Below the pieces are notes generated by a model, which was not told where the DNA came from, did no database searches, and was given only the letters and a program-made list of their open reading frames with translations. A DNA stretch of 64,000 nucleotides from positions 310,001 through 374,000 of the forward strand of contig NC_134284.1 of NCBI RefSeq assembly GCF_949628215.1, written 5' to 3'. Positions 12,901 through 27,009 of the stretch are shown here, piece by piece. The stretch is from Phalacrocorax aristotelis (taxonomy: Eukaryota; Chordata; Aves; Suliformes; Phalacrocoracidae). The position numbers were made by a program, and so were the translations under genes. Positions within the stretch are counted from its first letter, which is position 1; each line of letters starts with the position of its first letter.

Positions 12901-15900
12901 TCTCAAGTACGGGACACGTTGTGAATCACAGCTTCTGCACTAGGCGCTGTACAGGCAGAGCAGCAGCAGCCGCCGACCTGACAAACCCAGAGAGCCTAAA
13001 ACCCTACCACAGGAGCCAGCGGACAGGGCTGGAAATGCGCAAGGAACAGGCTTCACCATGAACACAGGAAAAAGAGGGCGAGGTCCTGGGCCTGTCACTG
13101 AGGAGCTGTGGGACAGGCATCCTGTCCCACACCCTGGGGGGAGCCAAGGAAGAGCAAGGGATCCCACCCAGCCACACTCTGCACCAGGGCTTTCCCTGCA
13201 GAAGGGAGTCAACGCACAGCACAGGCGAGCCAAGGTCCCCTGCCGACCCATGTACCTCATCCCCAGCACATTTGCCTCTGTTTACTTTGTTGCCTTTGTC
13301 TTAAACACTGCATGTTTTTCTAACATGAGTAATTATCTATTTTTCAGCGATCCTATGCAGACAGTCTCAGTCCGTTGCCACTGAAACAAAACCAAATCTC
13401 CCCTAGCCTTCCGGCTGACTCCTGACCTGCCCACCTTAGGATCATGCGCCTGGGCCAAGTTTCACCATGGCAAAGAATGACCCAAGATTTCTGGCAAGAG
13501 AAGCCTTTGAGAGACGACACTGCTAAACTTTTAGCTTTTAAATATCAGGGCATTTTTGTATATGCAAAGATAAATCTAAGCAGGGAAACAGCTGCATACC
13601 GAAAGAATGCTTTAGCTCCTTAAAGCTTGCAGCTGCTTCACCCACTTATTTAACGGAAAAGCTCTAGTGAAAAATCATCTTCAGGTGGTCTGCGTTTCAC
13701 CCACACACACCTCTACACACTGTCCCAGGCTGCCCAGACCACCACGCTCCCTGACCACCAGTTACCTCTCTGCAGCTACCTCATCACTTTGATTAACAAT
13801 TAAGGCCAGCACTACCAACTAGACTGTACTAATATTACTATTGTGAACCATCTAGTTTATTTTTATTGTATTTTTTTAATGTGCCACATGGGCCACTGGG
13901 ACAAATTAAATAAAAATAATTTTCTGCCATTTAGGAAAACGGCATTCATTCCCACATTTTTAAAACATAAACACCATAATTAAAATATGAAGCTGTCAAA
14001 CTGTCACTGAATCCTCCTCGTGCAGTAATGCCCCCAGAGAAATAGTGAAAGTCATCCTCTTCCAGGGAGCTGGCACAAGCCTCTCATCTGGCATTCATAA
14101 GAATCCCACAGAGAACACACACACAAAAAAAAAAAAATATCAGTGTTGCAAGGGTCCTCCTAACTGATATGAAACTATGCCGTGCTCCAGAGAAAAAATG
14201 CATTCCTAGGACTGTGGTACTGACTCGTGTTTCCACCATGGCAGGCGGAAGGGGAAGCATCCAGGGGCTTGGCGTGCCACCAAGTCAGCCCTGTCCTTTA
14301 CCAATTTCTGCATTTTTATTGCAAGCATCTGTAGGACCTGTTTGGGGAGAGGCTATTGCAGAGAGCGCACATGTTGAGACTTCTGGATACAAAGCAGGGA
14401 TTTGGAGGATTGCTATTAATGCTATTTCTGCTACACTGATCTCTGACAGCCTCCCCCACCTCAACTTAATAAATTCAAAGATTTCTCTTGCTGACTCCAG
14501 GAGTCAGACATCCAGATTTTAAGTTTAACCTTGTGCTAGTAAACATGAGGCCAACAAATAACAAACCAGTTTCAAGCTGAGACTTGTAATTGACTAAAAT
14601 ATTTACCTGAGGTGATCTTTATTCTTCACATTGGGAGAGGATAAAGAAGAAAACCACAAGCTCAGAAAGCACTTCAATTTTTAAAACCCATGCAATTCAC
14701 CTTTATTTGCCCAGGATTTGAAATGTCACTGCATCGATGCAAGAGCAGAACTTGGACTTGCTCACCCAAAATACAAGATTTTTTTTTTTCTTTTCCCAGA
14801 GAGAAAAGCAGACAATTTTAGAAAATTGAAAAAATATTTCCAGAGACCCGTAAGTCACAAGAGTCACCTTTATTTGCAGATGAGCCCAAACCAGAACTCC
14901 AACACCATCACTCATGCAGAGCAGAGGAAACCAAAAGCTGGATCAAAATGGGCAGCTCATCTCAGTGGCTCTGCAGAAGGCCAAGAGACATGAGAAGCAC
15001 ATGAAGTAAAGGCATGCCCCCACTTACACAAGACTGCCATTATTTAAGTAATTTAACTTTGCAGGGATTGAACTCAGGGTTGAGGGCTCTGCACTGCAAA
15101 ACGACCACCACTTCTCTAGATTCATCATTTCTCAAGTGGGGTGGTTGAAATGGCACATTTTCCATGCTGGCTGGGAGGGGGCAGTGAGCAGTGCTGCAGC
15201 CCACACACCATGCACCAAGGAGCTGGGGTGAGGGCAGATGCTGAAGACCGCTTGCACAGCCATCGCCCCTGCATAACCAGCCTGTCAGGCTCACATGGTC
15301 AGCTCAGCCCATGAGACCAACTGCTCAGACCCTCGGCTAGATGCCACCCTCTGCAGGGGGAGATGCTGTCCCCAGGTCCCCAGTGACCTTTCTGCCCTGT
15401 GCTCACCTGCGGTCACTTCCCTGCTTCCCCCCCCAGCAGTGCAGGCAGACACCACGGCCAGGACGGCTCATTATTCACCTCCCATTGCAGCAAAGCCCAT
15501 TAGGCTCCCCGACAGCTGTGCTGCTGCACAGTTAGAGCAGCACATATTGCATTTTACCAGCCTGCCTCTCACGACAGACAGCCCACCAAACCTTTGGTAA
15601 ACCACTCTGCACACACGAGGGGAAGCCCAGATACCACAAAATCCTCCCGTTTCCCTTCTGTATGCAAACGGATCAGTGGCAGGATGTGATATTTCCACCA
15701 CACCTCACTGTCAGGTGCGTCAGGAGAAGGTCCTCCATCCCAGCCACTGCCTGCCGGGGGACCAGGACTTACTTGTCAGGGCTGACCCATCATGGGACCC
15801 AGTTACAGAAGGACATGAGAGGCAAAGGATGATTATTTTTCTCCTCTAAGGGATTTCAGATATGGAGCAGAGCTGGGATGCTTTACATTGTTCTGCAAGC

Positions 15901-16037
15901 AGGACCAGGTTTGGAGCGGCTGTTGCACAGTGCTGTAGCTTGTAACGACAGGCTTTGTGGTTAGCCACGAGCGTGTACCACCTCCCCCCAAACAGCAGCA
16001 ATATAACAACACGCAGCATTGCCACAGCATCCTCCTC

Positions 16038-16115
16038 CCAAGGATTTTAAGGTGCTTGGCAGACAATACAGATTCATGCAACCTCACAAGCCCTCAGAGG
16101 GAGTAAAGTAAATGC
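16038..16115 (-). repeat. MIR-like SINE fragment
   Basis: On the plus strand TCCCAAGGATTTTAAGGTGC is followed by TTGGCAGACAATACAGATTC and AACCTCACAAGCCCTCAGAG. This is the reverse complement of the MIR 3' part (cacaggggttgtgaggattaa ... gtaaagcgcttt). The copy is short and old, in GALNT16 intron 1. Confidence 0.45.
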
Positions 16116-17559
16116 AGTAAAAACACAGAAAAGATAAGTGGAGGAATAGGGAAATAAAACTGCGAGACCAGCATGTTCAAGCACACACAAGAGATGGGGG
16201 GCTTGGGGGCAGCTTCCCCCACCACTACGGTGGAATCCTACAGGGAGCAGCGCTCAGAATCCTCTGTTCAAGTGGGCCCTGGCCAGCCTGAGAGCACTTC
16301 CCTGCATCCCCCAAGGGCTACAGCAATAGCCACGCTTGGGCAGAGCTCCTCACTGAGCAGGCACTGTGTGCATTTCTACAGTCCAGCTCCGTAGAGCCGA
16401 GAGGGCCTCACAGCAGAGCAGCCTGAGCTGCTGGCAGCCCCTGCCCCTAATGAGCGGCAAGTAACATCCTCGCTCAGCCCAAGAGCCTCGGTTTTGACTT
16501 TTCGGTTTCAGCAGCTGCAAGCGATGGCCGAGGGTCTCAGCAAAAGGGTTTCCGCCCTGCTGCACAAGGTATGGGGCTGCTCTGACAGCCTTTTCCAAAC
16601 ATTTACGAGGCTTCCCAAGCAGCCCCACGCACACCTGCCACCCCCACTTTGCAGGTAGAGAGAAGAGAGAGGCCAAAACTCCCAGTGCCAGTCATGGCAG
16701 GAAGCAGAGAGCCCCGGCACCTGGCCCCTGCTCCAACTCCAAGCAGGGTGCTGCTTTTGTTTGCTTCCATGAGTGTTACCGGCTGATAAATGGATTTGCA
16801 GCCAAAGAGTGAAATACAGTGCAGCTCCTGAACTGCTTCAGCTGGATTACTGGGGAATGGTATTGCTGGGCCACTTTTGCTCCAGGGGCTGGTTTATTTT
16901 TTACGAAGCTATTCCCTAGAATCGGGAGAGTTTTATTGTTGCTGTTATACGTGCTGAAGGAGGACAAACCTCTTCCACAGATAAAGCAGAAAGGTCCTCA
17001 TCATCCTTAAGTCAGGAGCTGGAATTTATCACCCTACAGAGCCCACAGTTACTCAGGGAGGGCAGAGTGCGGGGCTTGAAAAGCAAATTCGAAGAAGCAC
17101 ATCAGAGCACTACTACTACCCCTCAGGTTAGCAAGGAGCCCCGAGGGCTGTCCCCATCTCCCACCCTGCCCAAACCCTAGCCTCAGCCTGACTTGCAGCC
17201 TGCAGTCTCTGGCTTAAAACAGACAAAAAAAAAACCCAAAACCTCGGGAGCTGAGCCCAGGTCCCCCGGTTTGGCAGGAAAGCGGAGGGAGCCGAGGCAG
17301 AGGCCGGTACCAGCTGTGCGGTCCCACACCGCAAGTGCCACTCGCATGCCTCGGCCCAACGCCCAGCCACAGCCTGGCCAGAGAATCGGCTCAGGAGAGG
17401 TCGTGGCTCTCATCTGGTCCTGATGGGAAGAAACTCGTGATCGGATATGAGCCTTGTGTTTATATGTACCTCTTGAACGCGAACCAAAAACCTTCCAGCT
17501 GTTTCACCCATCATTTTCCCGAGCCAAGAGCAGCCGCTCTCCACAGGCGGAGACAACTC

Positions 17560-18420
17560 GCCAAGACTTCACCCACGGCATGCCTCCGCTCCCCCGAGGT
17601 TTGTCCACCCCGCTCTCCCGTCGGAACGGCTGCCATAGCGACAAGCACGAATCTTAAACACGGCAAAGCGAAGCCCCCCAGAGCATCCCGCCCCCCCCCC
17701 GCGGCGGGGCGGGATACTCGGCGGCCGCGGTCACTCACGATGAGGGGGATGGTTCTCTCCTCCCGGCGGAGCTCCAGCCTGCCGGCCGCCCTCTGCCCGC
17801 TCTGGGGGCTGCCGCTACCGGCCGCCGCCGCGCGGGGCTTGTTGTCCTGCCATAAGTAGTAGAAAGTGCCCAGGATCCAGGCGACGGTCAGGATGGCGAT
17901 GCCATTGGCCCTGATCCTCCTCATGCCGAGCGCCCCGCGGGAGCCTGGGAGCGCTGCCTAGACGGGCAGGGGTGGCCGCGGGAGGAAGGAGGGGAGAGAC
18001 GGCGGTAGCACAGCGGCGGCTTCCCCCGTTCTGCTCCCTGCCCCAGCCCCGCGCCGCGCCGCCCAGCCTCCGCCGCCGGGTCCTAACGCCTCGTCCGTGT
18101 CCGACCATCCGTCCAACCCCCACCCCCCCGCCGCAGGGGGCGGAGGGCTCCGCTCCTCCTCCTCCGCCCAGCCGGCGTGGGTGCTGCTGAGGAGGCGCCC
18201 GCCGCTCGGGCTGGAGCGGGGACGGAGCGGGGGGAGACAGCCCCGGGAAAGCGGGTGCCCCGGTGAGGCGGCGGGGTCCCCGGCGCGGGGCGCGGGGGGC
18301 GCGGGCGCAGCCCTAGAGGCAGGTGCTGGGACGCGGGTGACTCAGCAGCCTGCCCCCGGCACCGTCGGCCCGGCTCCCCGCGGTGCTCTGCCGTAGGGCA
18401 GGCGGCCGGTGAGGGTATGC
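17560..18420 (-). promoter_or_regulatory. GALNT16: GALNT16 CpG-island promoter and 5' UTR region
   Basis: GC and CpG density rise sharply here compared with both sides, and the island covers the first coding exon and about 500 bases upstream. I see no TATA box at a plausible distance from the ATG, as is usual for CpG-island promoters. G-rich clusters at about 18,205-18,305 could form G-quadruplexes. The transcription start cannot be set from sequence alone. Long open frames on the plus strand here are compositional artefacts. Confidence 0.75.
17739..17924 (-). CDS. GALNT16: GALNT16 coding exon 1 (N-terminal 62 residues of polypeptide N-acetylgalactosaminyltransferase 16)
   Basis: GALNT16 is a type II Golgi membrane enzyme of the GT27 family that transfers GalNAc from UDP-GalNAc to Ser/Thr, starting mucin-type O-glycans. 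This exon encodes only the cytosolic tip (MRRIRAN), the signal anchor at about residues 8-25 (core IAILTVAWILGTFYYLW) and the start of the luminal stem, ending in ERTIPLI. The N-terminal stretch is nearly the same as mammalian GALNT16, which is how I recognise it, and it is unlike other GALNT paralogues. The ATG at 17,924 has G at -3 and A at +4. The exon ends in phase 0 at the donor GTGAGT (17,738-17,733). The stem part is richer in Ala, Gly and Arg than I recall in mammals, fitting the local high GC. The catalytic and ricin-like lectin domains are encoded by exons beyond the left edge. Confidence 0.93.
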
Positions 18421-21400
18421 CGTGGCACCCCATGGCACACGGGATCCATGGAGATGCCTCTGGGGGTGTGCCCATCTCGTGTGGAAGCCACGGGGGTTCA
18501 CAGAAGCGAGTCGCTTGGGCTGCCACGACGGAGCTACCCAAGCACCCGCTCCCACAGCCACCCCGCAGTCGCACCTGGTTGCGCAAGGGCCGGCAGCCAG
18601 CAGGCAACTACAGCCGTGAGGCCTTCGGAGCCCTGCGGGAGGGGAAGCGTGGCAGCAGAGGGGCAACGATGACACAATTTCACATTACAGGGCATCGCCA
18701 AAGCTCTAGTGTTAGAAAGCTCACTGAATCCAGCCCTGCAGGCAGCTTAGGCAACAGACCATTCAGCTTGTGAAATCAAACTACATTTAGGTACTGTGCA
18801 GCTGCTGTGCAACTAGAGCTTAAGGGTCTGAGAGAATTTGAGAAGGTACAGAGAAAACTACCACTGAAGATGCATGCTTAGAGAACATGGGTGTCTCCAA
18901 TGCACTTGTTAAGGTGATTAGAGGATTTGAATTAAAGTACAGAAAATGGCAGCAGGGCTTCTAAATCACTTTTAGTCTACCTTCCCTCCGGCCAAATCCC
19001 TCTAAATGTAATTACAACCCGACCTGCTAAATTGCCCTTTCAGGTTTATCTGCACACAAATTAATCCGTCAGACTTGTACTGTGCTAGCAGTCTGGGCAG
19101 AAAGCTAGTGCTAGGACCACCACCTCCCAGGGCCGCAACATGGCTCCACATCAACCTCCCTGCAAAGCACTCCGCACTCCTGATGCAGAAAGGTGTTACA
19201 AAGCATCTTATATTCTCCTAGGTAACTTTCCCAATAATCCATCAACCACCCATTGCTTCCCACGCCACCTGATCATAGCCAGTGGCAAGGGGAAGTTTGA
19301 GACATTCAAGGCAAAAACAAAGTCCTCCAAGGGATCAGCAAAACCATAATTGGTCCAAGCTGCCAAGTCCACATCTGTCCCAGTGGTACAAGTAACCTGT
19401 GCAAGCTAGGCTCCCACTGTTTCCAGTCTCTCCTTTCACAGTCCTACAGGAAAAAAAAAAAGGGTGGCTTCTTTCCTAGGTGGGTTCAGATCCAGCAGCT
19501 GCCTGGGTTGCAGAGAGACATGAAGAGAGGCAGAGGAGCTGTATGCAGGATTCAGAAAAAGGGAAGACACGGGAAAAAGATGTGTTCATGTCCCTCTGAC
19601 AGCAGAGCCAGCCCTGTACACTCTCTCCTTTTTCACCACTGTGCAGATCATACCAGACTTTGCTTTCTTCCTTCTTAGTCATTTCTCACCATCCTGCAAT
19701 ATTCACTACAGAAAAGCAAACTGCTCAAGCAGCAATGGAGAAATGTGCATGAAACAGAAGAAAGCCCTCTGCCCCGATGCTTGAGCTAAGTAGGCCACCT
19801 TCTGCCTTTCCAAGCACACCACTTCTGCCTTCCAACACAGACATTCATTTTCTTCCTCTGCTGCCCTCCCTGCTAGCACTCCCTATAAGCTGCCGTGTAT
19901 CACCATTGCCTCCCCACACCACGTTTCACCACTTTAAATCATCCTGATGGTGATCCCCACCCTACAAGCATCTCTGCCTCATCAAGCCTCTAATGGCGGA
20001 GAAGTTCCCTGCAAGGTCAGCCCAGCATCTTCCCTTTTCTGCTCAGAAGAAACCCAGCTCCCTGACCCTTCAGATTCAGATTCTCCAAAGACACCATCAT
20101 TTTGAGCACTCTTGCCTTTCCAGAGCGGATACCACCTTCTGAGTAGAGATACCTTGCACTTTATTCCCTATGCAGGACAAGGGCCAGAGGAGGCTCCAAA
20201 TTTTCCCAGCATTACCACTTCAGTTTTGCAAGTGCAGTCTAACATTTGCCATCTGCTAATAAATCACAGCATCTCATCCATACTATGGTACAGGCTCACT
20301 CTCTTAGGGTTGGCCCCAAGCCTCCCCCGGCTTGGAGCAGCCATCGACCCCTATGCTAAGCACTACCAGGTGAGCAAGGGAGCAGAATAATCTGGTCCTG
20401 CTGTGTTCTGGAGCTGCAGTCCCTGCCCAGGGGAATATATCAGAGGAGAGCTCAGGTTGTGTTGGCATTTAACCTCCGTGCATAGGTGCAGGGAGCCAGG
20501 TAGGGCAGGATGGCACTGCCCACAGCAGGGTTCCTGCTCCCAGCTGACCCTCATCTCTAGAGGCACCTTATGCACTAGCCTTGAAAGCTGACCATTTGCC
20601 AGTGGGTGCTCCCAGTCACTAACGAGCTTGTGCTCCTGGAGAGGAGGCTCTTGAGCTCTCAACAGAAATTTCTCATGCCCGCAACACACACTACTGAGCC
20701 TCTTTGCTGTTCTGCCCCCATCACACCCTGTTATTCCCAGACCACTGCCAGCAGTTCAGAAGGCAGCACAGAAAAACCAAAACCTTAGAGTTTCCTTGTG
20801 CTACCTGGATAACATGGCCTGCTGACAACGTACATGGGGGATAGGAATCCTCCTGTGCCAATGACTACTGTTTTTCATTAAATCAATTCATTAATTACAA
20901 GAAAAGGACAACCCAGATAATTTAACCTTTTCATTTGAAGACCCCAAATCCCTTTCATGCTATGGCCTGAGGGTAAGTGTGAGAAATAAGCAGAGCACTC
21001 TGTAGGAAAGCTTCAGCAGATCCCCAAACAGAAGTCAGCTCTGAGGCAGGAAGGACAATCTGAAGTTCAAGGGGTCTTTCTCTTAGGAGGAAATCACTTT
21101 TACTCCCCTCTGCCCCCAGGAGTCAGCCCTGGAATGCAGGGGTTGCTCCTGCAGAAATATAGCCAGAGCATGGGGTAGCAAAGCTCTGGTCTAGCCTATG
21201 ACCCCAGCAAAAGCACCAAGTTAGCCACCCTCAGAGCTGTTGGCTGAGCAGCTCACACTTGCCCACAGGTACCCAGTTCGGCACAGGTAAGCCACATCTG
21301 CAGAGAACCGTTGTTTGCATTGCTTAAGATTTGGGACATATTTGAGTTGGGAAGGGTTAGGGACTAGAGCTGGCTAACCTGAGCGAGACAGAACCTTCAG

Positions 21401-22221
21401 CACAGTTCCAGCAGAAGAAAAAAAAAAAAACAAAACCCAGAGACATGTACTTCTGCAGCACCAGGCTTCCACATGCTTTGAAAGCACCTCCACAGCGACG
21501 TTTCATCTTCGGGGCTGAAATAACTCACTGCAGGATGATTAGCTCCCAGGTCCAAGTTATTCATATCCAAGGTGTTCTGCAGCCAGAATTTGCAATTATT
21601 TCACCTCTGATTGCAGAGCTTTGTTCCAGAATCTCATCCTTCTTTTAAAAGACAGTACACTTCTAACCTTATGTTTCTACAGGGATCTCTGACGATATAA
21701 ATTGTTCAAGTATAGCTATACTGTAAGCTGCAATGTTGCATGCAGATATTAGAGCCAACTTCATCAAAGATAACTGGATTACCAGAAGCAGTCTGGCATA
21801 GAGATCTCTATCAACACAACCTGCAATGTAGACATACGATGAATATTAACAGTGACAATACTTCACTGCTGATCTTTGCAAAAGCATCAGGTAATTCAAT
21901 ACAAGCCCTAAGAGAAATGACCTGAGAAATATAATAAACTAAGCAAATCAAGATTATAGAAACCTCACAGCAGAATTATGGGGGTTTACCACTACATTTT
22001 TTTTCTTTTTCAGTTTCCTCTGTAGCAGTTACTTCCACGTTCGACATAAGTCTTTGCTTATTTTGTGACAAACTGTACAGTAAAATAACTTAAGGGACCC
22101 CTTGACAATCCAGACAATCTTTAGCATGAGCATAGGCTAAGTATTTGGTGAGTAATCTAGATGCAGAAAGGGAAGAGAGGAATATGACAGCTACATGGAA
22201 GAAGTTTGCTCTTCCTAGAAA
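18421..22221. other. Intergenic spacer, GALNT16 side
   Basis: No exon, RNA gene or clear repeat was recognised. A block at about 18,945-19,130 is unique-looking and AT-rich, with AATGTAATTACAAC and ACAAATTAATCCG, and could be a regulatory element of GALNT16. The remaining open frames are short and without domain features. Confidence 0.6.
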
Positions 22222-22288
22222 GGTTGGACTAGATGATCCCTGAGGTCCCTTCCAACCTGGGATTCTGTGATTCTGTGTGATTCTGTGA
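22222..22288 (+). repeat. CR1 LINE 3' terminal fragment
   Basis: GGTTGGACTAGATGATCCC, then GAGGTCCCTTCCAACCTGGG and the tandem tail of three ATTCTGTG units are the standard 3' end of avian CR1. The copy is severely 5'-truncated (about 70 bases), as is usual for CR1 insertions. Confidence 0.9.
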
Positions 22289-25200
22289 AGTTTATGTAGA
22301 GGATTAAGAACTTTATTTAAAATCACCACGGCCCTAATCAGCGTCATCTTCAATGGAAAGATATCTCCTAGGACCACGAATAGTAAAAAGTGCTCTCAAG
22401 AAGCCAGTTTTCTGTCCTCGGCTGACAGCCTTAGCAACAACATCTAGGAGAGCAGATCTGATGTCCCACATTGCCCCCATAAAATGGAGATCTTTGTTGC
22501 AAGGGAAGAAAAAACAAGCATCATCCAGATTTGTCTTTAGAAAAAGTGAAGTATAGCTACTTTATAGTTATGGTAAGACAAAATACATGCTTCTGCAGTC
22601 ACCTGACATAAAAATGTAGCTGAGCTTTCAACTATGAAACATCTGGAGAAAGCCAAAAAGTTTTTCTTAGCACTACTCTGATCTGAGACTCCAGGTCCAC
22701 TATATTTGTGGCCTATAGGCGTGGAAGTGCCACTTGAATCATGAACATAAGGTCTGTCTAGAAACTGTTTGAACAGTCACCCAGGGTTTAGCTAAGAACA
22801 CTTAAAGAATATTAGCATTCAGGGGCTGGAGCCCATCACGCAATGATGGGGTGCGTAGCTGTACCCTTGCCAGACAGATAAGCTTCATTTGTTTAGGCTG
22901 GCAGGAGACACTTCCCTGCCTGGGAGCTTTCATCAGCAGTCACTGTGGCAGTGAGGAGAGCAGTCAACTGGGAGAAACTATAGTAGCATGTTAATCTGCT
23001 GGGACAAGAGGACTTGCTCGGGGAGAGGCAGCTCTGCTTGCCCACGGCTGGCCAGGCGCTGACCTCCACCTCGCATGAAAGTACTGTGTGCCCAGCTGGC
23101 TCCTGCCTGCTCACCATATGTGCTGTGGAGTGAATATCCAGAAAGCTGTGTATTTTAAAGCCATGAGGGACAAGGACATACATACCGCTGAGCTCCCTAT
23201 AGCCCTCCAGCCACAGGCGTTCCTTCTTTTAATTCTCACTCCAAATCTCATCCATACACACAGCTGAGACAGCTCTGGTACTTTGCTTAGCTAAACCTCT
23301 GACATGGCTCCTAGCTAAGTTACACAAGGGAAGAGCAGCCTCAGTTCAGAGATTTTTCACAGAAGACCACGCCTCAGAGACCTCCTTCTGCATGGGCAGA
23401 GCAGGGTGCCTGGGAGAAGGCAAGACATCTCAGGATGTTTTCCTCTGAACATGTTGCCACCAATTGGCTCCTTCCTCCTCCTCTGGCCCATCCCTGGGCT
23501 GGACAGTCGTCCTTCCTGATGAACCTCCTGGTCTTTTCCCAAGCAGGGTCTGCTTCCAGGCCAGGAATAGGCAGGTAGGAATGGGTGAAAGCAATTTACC
23601 TATTGAAGGGAGAGGACTCAGAGCTCATCCCTGATTTCAGTTCAGGAAAACTCCAGGAAAAAAAGAGGAAGAAGGGGAAATGTTTGTCCCGATGGACTGA
23701 AAGAGCTGAAGTCCTTTCCCCATAATGGATGAAAGGCCCCTCTGATGACCATAGTATCTCACCATGCTGTTTATCCAGATCCAAGTTATACCCCTGTAAA
23801 CTGCTGAGACACATTTACCCATGCTGTAATGCCAAGATGGCAGCATGTGCCACCATACTCCACCCTGTGGCTGAGATTCTGGAAACGAAAAAGTAAAATG
23901 TTATCTGCATTACTCACCTACACTGGCCAAATTTCTAAACTGCCTGAAATATTCTCCTTGTCTAAAAAAGCTTTCTTGTGCTGGTCAGAGGGTGTGGGTA
24001 TGTGTGTGGGTTTCTGAAAACCCATGTTGCTGTGCCTCAGGTCGTATATCACCATCCACATCCTTGGCCTCAGTCACCACTGGGAAACTACAAGGTGCAC
24101 CAGAAGTCCAACAGCTTGTCTTAATCATGCCCTGCCTACAGCTAGACACTGCTCAAGCAATCTCCAGCCCTTCACCACCAATACCATGGCCATAGGCACT
24201 GTAGAAAGCCCAGACAGATAAATCACTCCCCCAGGAAACAGCTGCATCTTTAATTTACCCTGATGCCCAATCAGAATAGGCACAGAGGGCAGATGTGAAT
24301 TATTTCTGCATTTAACAGAAGATAAGCTGCCTATGTTGACCAGGACAGAAATACCTTCTGGCTAGCATCCAAACAGTAAGGTGGTAGAGGGGAGTGACTC
24401 AGGGCCACGTTAAGGCAAACAGCATAGAGTTAACTGGGAACTAGGATTTCAGTTGGTCTAAAGTGTACAGTTAAATATTGTCTTAAGTGCTATTTAAGGT
24501 CACTGTAACCTTAACATTATTTTCATGAGCATGTTTCTTAATGAAAATGAGACCATAGGGAAGAATTACTGATAAGCAGTAATTAACAGTTCCACATTGG
24601 ACTTGTGCTCTTCAGGTATGAAGAGAAAAACATCTGCTGAAAGGCAAACAGCAGCAAGGTGAATCTCCGTTGACAGCATGGAGGAGCCAGGAAAGTCTCA
24701 GAGATGGTTAGCTGGGATTCAGGACACCCCCTCTCCCCCTTGGTAGATGGTCCTGTTAATCCCCTCTGAGCCAGATAACCCACCTGCCTGCCACTGCAAG
24801 ACTGAGTGGAGTTATGGCAGAATCAGGCAGAAGCTGTGAGCAGCACTGAAAAATGCTCTAAATTCATGCAGCCATCATGTAATCTTTTGAAGTATAGAAA
24901 CAGAATAAATAAGTAGTTATAATTACATACTAATGCAATGTATTAACTAGAAGATCCACTTATAATCACTTTATGAGCCTGATATAAATTTTCACTCTCC
25001 CTTCTACCACTTTTCTTACCTCTTTTTCTCACCCCAAACCATTTGCTTCTCTTCCTTGCTGCATCTTTTCTAGGGCATGGATTTATTTTCCCATCTTTAT
25101 GATCAAGCTCGTAGCATTTTTTCTGGTGCTTAGGATTAACAATAAAATCTTTTTATTACAATCTGACAACAATTTACTCTCCTTTACTGGCAGCTCATCA

Positions 25201-27009
25201 CAGTGCCAACTGTGACCTGAACTGCAATTTAATCCTCATAGAAATTCAAAGCTTTTACTGTTCAACGTAGCTACCAGGTTAGTGCTCATAACAGTCCTCT
25301 TGGCTGCAAAGCCACTTGAAATGCTCATCCGGCAAAATGGTTAAACTCCTGTCTTCCAATACAGAGGAATTCCATGTGAAAACATGACAATCTGGGAAAT
25401 AACCTGAGAAAAATATCCTACTCAGTTTCTCACACATCCATAAAAGGGGTTTTCACCTGGCACAGCAGACCATGTTTGAGTCAAATGCAATGAAAAATGC
25501 TTAACTTTCCTAAACATCACTGCAATGTATTTATTTTTGAAGCTCTATCACTCAAAATAGCCTAGACAATTGATGGAAAACTTTCCAAAACATTCCAGCC
25601 CTGGCACTAAGTGTGAGAAACTCCAGGCTGAGGGGAGCCCAGAAATAGGAGCCACAGATCTGTCAACTCCAGAGGCACTGCATGGCCTCTGCAGTAAGGC
25701 TGACCCAGTAATCTCTGCCTACTGGGGTTGATATCTGTCTCCAGGTGGCAACTGGGGAGTACAAAAAAGCAAGGGAAGCTGTTTGAGTCCAGAGGACATC
25801 AAGCATCCCTGTAATGTCGGGAGCAAGGTCCAGGCAGATCAATACAATACTAAAGATTGACCAGTTGCTACCTTTCCCATCTTCATTATACTGGAACATC
25901 GTTCTTCCCAGGGACGTGGGAGAAGGGGACTTCAAGGATGGCACGAATATTTATAGAAATGATAGCCGTAGTGGAAGTGCAGCCAATAAAATCTGCTGAC
26001 CCACAGCAGGGCAGCAAGTGGTTACATCACCATTTCCGATTTAAGAATAAGGTACACAGTCTGAGCCTGGCAGCATCCCTTTCCATTGCAAGCGCTTTAA
26101 ACAATGACCCAGGTATTGCTAAGCTTTCACAAACACGCTGCTAACTTATTTTGACGCTCTTCAGAAATGAAGCTGCTGTTCTCTCATTACTTTTTATGAA
26201 GTCGTCAAGCACGGGAACCCCTTGCACTGGGATCATGCATGTCCAGTTGCTTTGGATGAGAAACCCTCAGCAGCGACAGCTCTGCCTGGCAAGACCTGTC
26301 AATGAAATCTCTGCACAACTCCATCCCCGCAGCCTCTGCCAGCAGTGGGACAAGTCAGCAGCCTGTGTGTGGCATACCCAACCCTCCTCATTCATTTTGT
26401 CAGGGTCTTAGCGTTAGTATTCTGTGTTTCTTTCCCACGTTGGGGTCAAGCACCAAGGCAGCACGGGAGCACGAGAAAGCCAGGCTGACCTGTGACAGAT
26501 TGCAACCCAGAACTAATGAAGCACAAAAAGTACAACAGTCAGGGCAGCAAGAGAAGCACTGGCAGGAACCACCTCCCTGAAGGCAGCTGGGATCTCAGTG
26601 CAGGTACATGTGTCCTCCTTAGCAGCAGGCCTGACTTAGACGGATGCTGCAAGCTGTTGGCTCCAGCTGAAGGTGATGAGGGTTTGAGGGCATTTGCTTT
26701 AGGGAACTGAATTCACATCATCCCTGTTTGGTATCTCAGCACTTGTAGGCCCTTTCCAGCCCCAAGTCCTGTAGCAGGCACACGAGCACCCTGATTTGCT
26801 GATCAGTTCCCACAGAATGAGAGGACATTTGGAGGTGCAAAGCTGAGGGCAGAGTTTTCCTCCAAAGCTCCCCGGTGCTGGTGCCTGAGCTGACGGCCTC
26901 ACCATAACATACCTGACACAAGGGGCTACCTACTACAAAGCATCCCAAAGGACTGATAGAAAACGTAATATTTGGGACATAATTAGCAAGAACATAAGTT
27001 AGGCTTTAC
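22289..27009. other. Intergenic spacer, no gene seen
   Basis: I see no coding exon, RNA gene or clear repeat. The stretch 24,420-24,560, with GTTAAATATTGTC and repeated TTAAG/TTAAC motifs, is AT-rich and unique-looking but carries no specific signature. Confidence 0.55.

Larger units (their letters stand above)
1..17738 (-). other. GALNT16: GALNT16 intron 1 (partial; its 3' end lies outside the window)
   Basis: This interval follows the GT donor of GALNT16 coding exon 1, which reads GTGAGT on the minus strand at 17,738-17,733. I saw no sequence encoding the next expected part of the protein (the stem continuing toward the catalytic domain) and no glycosyltransferase motif in any frame, so the whole stretch is read as intron. 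The open frames in it are short, lack recognisable domains and overlap one another on both strands, as expected for non-coding DNA. It holds a few MIR-like SINE fossils and several AT-rich blocks listed separately. A small exon with weak similarity could have been missed by eye. Confidence 0.75.

Noticed and set aside
17335-17859. 174-codon plus-strand frame opposite GALNT16 exon 1
   Set aside because: It is an antisense shadow of a GC-rich exon and island; Pro/Arg-rich without any motif.
18083-18607. Long minus-strand frame upstream of GALNT16
   Set aside because: CpG-island composition; Arg/Pro/Ala-rich, no resemblance to a known protein.
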